7,208 nucleotides of DNA from an uncultured Limosilactobacillus sp. (GTDB taxonomy: Bacteria; Bacillota; Bacilli; Lactobacillales; Lactobacillaceae): contig CALVFC010000075.1 in NCBI GenBank assembly GCA_944326735.1, positions 1 through 7,208 of the forward strand, in the 5' to 3' direction. The notes beneath the pieces are model-generated. The model was not told where the DNA came from. It saw only the letters and a program-made list of their open reading frames with translations, and did no database searches. Of this stretch, positions 5,831 through 7,208 are shown piece by piece (within the stretch, counting starts at the first letter, position 1; each line of letters begins with the position of its first letter). The translations under genes and the position numbers were made by a program.

Positions 5831-5913
5831 GAGAAATGCTAATAATAAGTAATAACTAATGCCCAAAGTGCATAATTGTCACCTGAGCATTAAAAATAAG
5901 GCGCGCATTTCTC
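5831..5913. repeat. Nested inverted repeats in the intergenic region
   Basis: GAGAAATGC (5831-5839) and GCATTTCTC (5905-5913) are perfect 9-bp inverted copies. Inside them AATGCCCA (5858-5865) pairs with TGAGCATT (5884-5891), including one G-U. The region is A/T-rich and non-coding. No U-tract follows the inner hairpin on either strand, so it does not look like a standard terminator. It could be a cruciform, a decayed miniature element or a leader structure ahead of the CMD-like gene. Confidence 0.35.
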
Positions 5914-5919
5914 TTGAAC

Positions 5920-6115
5920 TCAGTCTACCGTTGACCAGGTATCTTGAAGTTGATGAATTAGTGACGTGAGCCGGACTTGCTCACTGGTCAGGTAGCAAGC
6001 ATAGAACTTTTGGTGGGCAAGATCATCGGTGAAGGAAACCTTAATTCGATCCTTTGGCAAGCGTACCGTGTTTGGCAAAAGCAACCAGTCCCTCAAGTAA
6101 ATAATTTTCAATCAT
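5920..6115 (-). pseudogene. LysR-family regulator reduced by a large internal deletion
   Basis: From an ATG at 6115, AAGGAG (6123-6128) is ideally spaced (7 bases) and the frame reads MIENYLLEGLVAFAKHGTLAK. This is the exact opening of a LysR helix-turn-helix domain, just before the usual A-E-L-x-V-T-Q-P-T helix. It then hits a stop within four codons. From about 6051 another frame (+1 relative) continues DRIKVSFTDDLAHQKFYACY and LTSEQVRLTSLIHQLQDTW to a stop at 5920-5922, which looks like the C-terminal strand and helix of the same LysR type. About 64 of an expected 290 or so codons remain; the junction is near 6051-6055. Without recognition helix and effector domain it cannot be a working regulator. 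A 63-aa frame from 6111 exists, but its first 20 residues are out of frame with LysR. Position and orientation, divergent from the FMN reductase gene, fit a former regulator of it. Confidence 0.75.
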
Positions 6116-6127
6116 TTGAGTTCTCCT

Positions 6128-6150
6128 TAGTATAACTAATATTTATACTA
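6128..6150. promoter_or_regulatory. Inverted repeat, probable LysR operator
   Basis: TAGTATAA (6128-6135) and TTATACTA (6143-6150) are perfect 8-bp inverted copies with a 7-base centre. The inner part satisfies the LysR T-N11-A rule (T6133 to A6145). It lies next to the ribosome site of the LysR relic, overlapping a minus-strand TATAAA, and about 20 bases upstream of the promoter of the FMN reductase gene. This is the usual place for an autoregulating, divergently acting LysR protein. Confidence 0.5.
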
Positions 6151-6167
6151 GCATGATAAATAAGTAA

Positions 6168-6196
6168 TTTTCAAACCGGGACAAAGCCAATACAAT
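6168..6196 (+). promoter_or_regulatory. Predicted promoter of the FMN reductase-like gene
   Basis: TTTTCA (6168-6173, 4 of 6) and TACAAT (6191-6196, 5 of 6) are spaced by 17 bases. Transcription would begin near 6203, ahead of the AAGGAGG ribosome site at 6218-6224. The weak -35 is typical of activator-dependent LysR targets. Confidence 0.5.
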
Positions 6197-6232
6197 AAAT
6201 CATGAAAGTTGAAATTCAAGGAGGAATAGTAA

Positions 6233-6703
6233 ATGGCAAAGGTCGTAATTTTAACCGGGAGTCCGCATAACCCGGGTACATCGAAAACATTAGCTGATGC
6301 ATTTGAAAAGGGTGCTCGAGAAGTCGGCAATGATATTTACCGCTTTGATGCTGGCCTGCAAGGACCCACCGAGCCGCACTTTCTTCAGTTGAAGAAAACT
6401 CCGGGAATGGAAGTTGGTATTCCTGATACTGATATTGTCGAAAAAGAGGTGATTCCCCACCTCTTAGAAGCTGATGTGGTTGTACTAGTTTCTTCCTTGT
6501 ACTACTTCGGGATTAATGCTCAATTGAAGACGGTGATTGACCGTTTCTACAGCTACAACCATGAATTAAAGGATAAGCACTCAGTAGTCCTCGTCAGTGG
6601 TTACGGCACTCAAGATGATTTAGCGGCCATTAAACTCCATATGGCCAAGCTGCAAAAGTATATGCGTTGGCCAAGTCTGGGGGATGTTTATGCTGATGAC
6701 TAA
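6233..6703 (+). CDS. NAD(P)H-dependent FMN reductase-like protein, truncated by an in-frame TAA
   Basis: The 156 residues form a flavodoxin-like FMN reductase. ILTGSPHNPGTSKTLADAF (6-24) is the flavin-phosphate loop. VVVLVSSLYYFGINAQLKTVIDRFY (82-106) is the family's second flavin-contacting segment and dimer helix. VLVSGYGTQDDL (119-130) is the third. Such proteins reduce FMN or quinone-like substrates with NAD(P)H in the cytoplasm. A perfect AAGGAGG supports the ATG at 6233. The frame ends at TAA (6701-6703) just after DVYADD, but the same frame then stays open for 21 codons reading WNDQKLAQFAQQAYQIGKRIK to a TGA at 6767-6769. That looks like the normal C-terminal helix of the family, giving an original length of about 178. 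Loss of that helix may impair folding, but the FMN-binding parts are intact. A DUF2255 gene follows. Confidence 0.75.
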   Translation: MAKVVILTGSPHNPGTSKTLADAFEKGAREVGNDIYRFDAGLQGPTEPHFLQLKKTPGMEVGIPDTDIVEKEVIPHLLEADVVVLVSSLYYFGINAQLKTVIDRFYSYNHELKDKHSVVLVSGYGTQDDLAAIKLHMAKLQKYMRWPSLGDVYADD

Positions 6704-6769
6704 TGGAATGACCAAAAGCTAGCGCAGTTTGCTCAACAAGCATATCAAATTGGCAAGCGAATCAAATGA
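6704..6769 (+). pseudogene. Cut-off C-terminal segment of the FMN reductase-like gene
   Basis: Immediately after the TAA, 21 sense codons in the same frame (WNDQKLAQFAQQ, then AYQIGKRIK) precede a TGA. The composition, an amphipathic helix with a basic end, is what the family normally carries after the last strand. No indel is needed; a single codon change explains the break. The TGA overlaps the GAGGGGGGA ribosome site of the next gene, which suits a gene pair once coupled in translation. Confidence 0.6.
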
Positions 6770-6782
6770 GGGGGGATTATTT

Positions 6783-7157
6783 ATGACCGAATGGACAAGG
6801 GAAGAGGTTGCTGCTTTCGAGCAAGCACAAACACTGCAGAATCGGCCATTTAACCCGGACCACCAAACCTTTGAAGAAGATAACCCTGTGTGGGAAGTTA
6901 CCGTTGATGGCAAGCTGTTTATCCGGGGTGCCCAGGGGGTTAATGATACTAAGTGGTACCAAGCTGGTGTTAACAACGGTGGCCAGATTGGCGTTAATGG
7001 CCAAAATTACCAGGTAAAGTATCTACCTGTCACCGATCAGACCACCATTGGTAAAGTCACTGCGGCCTACCAAAGCAAATATAATGGACAGTATCCAATT
7101 GACCTAATGGTGTCTGATAACGTTGCTGCGGCAACAGTGGAACTGGTTAAAAAATAA
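6783..7157 (+). CDS. DUF2255 family protein, 124 aa
   Basis: The protein opens MTEWTREEVAAFEQAQTL and carries the DUF2255 core: a strand pair VWEVTVDGKLFIRGAQG (36-52), then WYQAGVNNGGQIGVNGQNYQVKYLPV (58-83), and a closing helix with AAYQSKYNG (94-102). This small family has no established function and is often found beside redox or flavin genes. There is no signal peptide, membrane segment or cysteine. I chose the ATG at 6783 because GAGGGGGGA (6768-6776) is correctly spaced for it. An ATG at 6729 in the same frame lies inside the tail of the preceding gene, lacks a ribosome site and would add 18 unrelated residues. It is probably co-transcribed with the FMN reductase-like gene. No terminator is visible in the 51 bases remaining after the stop, which otherwise hold nothing I can name. 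Confidence 0.8.
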   Translation: MTEWTREEVAAFEQAQTLQNRPFNPDHQTFEEDNPVWEVTVDGKLFIRGAQGVNDTKWYQAGVNNGGQIGVNGQNYQVKYLPVTDQTTIGKVTAAYQSKYNGQYPIDLMVSDNVAAATVELVKK

Positions 7158-7208
7158 AAACATAAGATGTTGAATACCTATTATCAAAGATAAGATTGTT
7201 GTCACTAC

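Noticed and set aside
5920..6111. Independent 63-residue protein read from an ATG at 6111
   Set aside because: The ribosome site AAGGAG is better spaced for 6115 in another frame, which encodes a LysR start; the first 20 residues from 6111 are the out-of-frame reading of that LysR segment.
6729..6782. Longer start for the DUF2255 protein at 6729
   Set aside because: It lies inside the original tail of the FMN reductase gene, lacks a ribosome site, and the GAGGGGGGA site points to 6783.
7162..7201. Repeated ATAAGAT in the last bases (7162-7168 and 7190-7196) and a possible TTGAAT / TAAGAT promoter
   Set aside because: A 7-base repeat in A/T-rich DNA is weak, the promoter spacer would be only 15 bases, and the window ends before any gene can be seen.
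1..7208. CRISPR array, insertion sequence, tRNA or riboswitch
   Set aside because: No regularly spaced repeats, no transposase fragments, no cloverleaf and no recognisable riboswitch core were seen on either strand.

Overview
The window looks like ordinary chromosome from a low-to-moderate GC Firmicute, most likely a member of the Lactobacillaceae and plausibly Limosilactobacillus. The support is strong AAGGAGG-type ribosome binding sites, compact single genes and short operons, and protein types typical of lactobacilli: patatin-like and Mbeg1-like hydrolases, LysR regulators paired with flavodoxin-fold proteins, and a cupin and CMD protein close by. The genus is inference from protein resemblance only. 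I see no CRISPR array, transposase, tRNA or rRNA.

Layout. Positions 1-92 (minus) hold the start of a membrane protein cut by the window edge, with a good promoter at 121-149. Positions 208-1794 (plus) look like one four-gene operon: two tiny single-helix membrane proteins whose reading frames overlap, a GHSLG serine hydrolase, and a stand-alone PAS-domain protein. It ends at a hairpin (1800-1837) shared with the convergent patatin-like phospholipase (1840-2694, minus). A LysR regulator (2747-3643, minus) follows, divergent across only 45 bp from a short flavodoxin-like gene (3689-4165, plus). Then comes a cupin gene (4267-4683, plus) with its own promoter. A shared hairpin terminator separates the cupin from hypoxanthine phosphoribosyltransferase (4743-5282, minus), whose leader carries PurBox-like CGAAC motifs. 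A carboxymuconolactone decarboxylase-like gene (5452-5772, minus) has its own terminator.

The right end is the most unusual part. At 5920-6115 (minus) lies a LysR gene reduced to its first 21 codons joined out of frame to about its last 43. It is divergent from an NAD(P)H-dependent FMN reductase-like gene (6233-6703, plus). That gene is itself cut by an in-frame TAA, after which 21 more codons stay open in the same frame up to a TGA that overlaps the ribosome binding site of the next gene, a DUF2255 protein (6783-7157). A 23-bp dyad with perfect 8-bp arms, a good candidate for the lost regulator's operator, remains in the intergenic region. Regulator and target thus appear to be decaying together.

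Functionally, 2747-5772 reads as a loose set of small redox or small-molecule genes (LysR, flavodoxin, cupin, CMD) interrupted by a purine-salvage gene. I do not see a convincing new multi-gene system. The points most worth a second look are the degraded LysR/FMN-reductase pair, the overlapping small membrane proteins with the lipase-PAS operon, and the divergent, possibly PurR-controlled HPRT.
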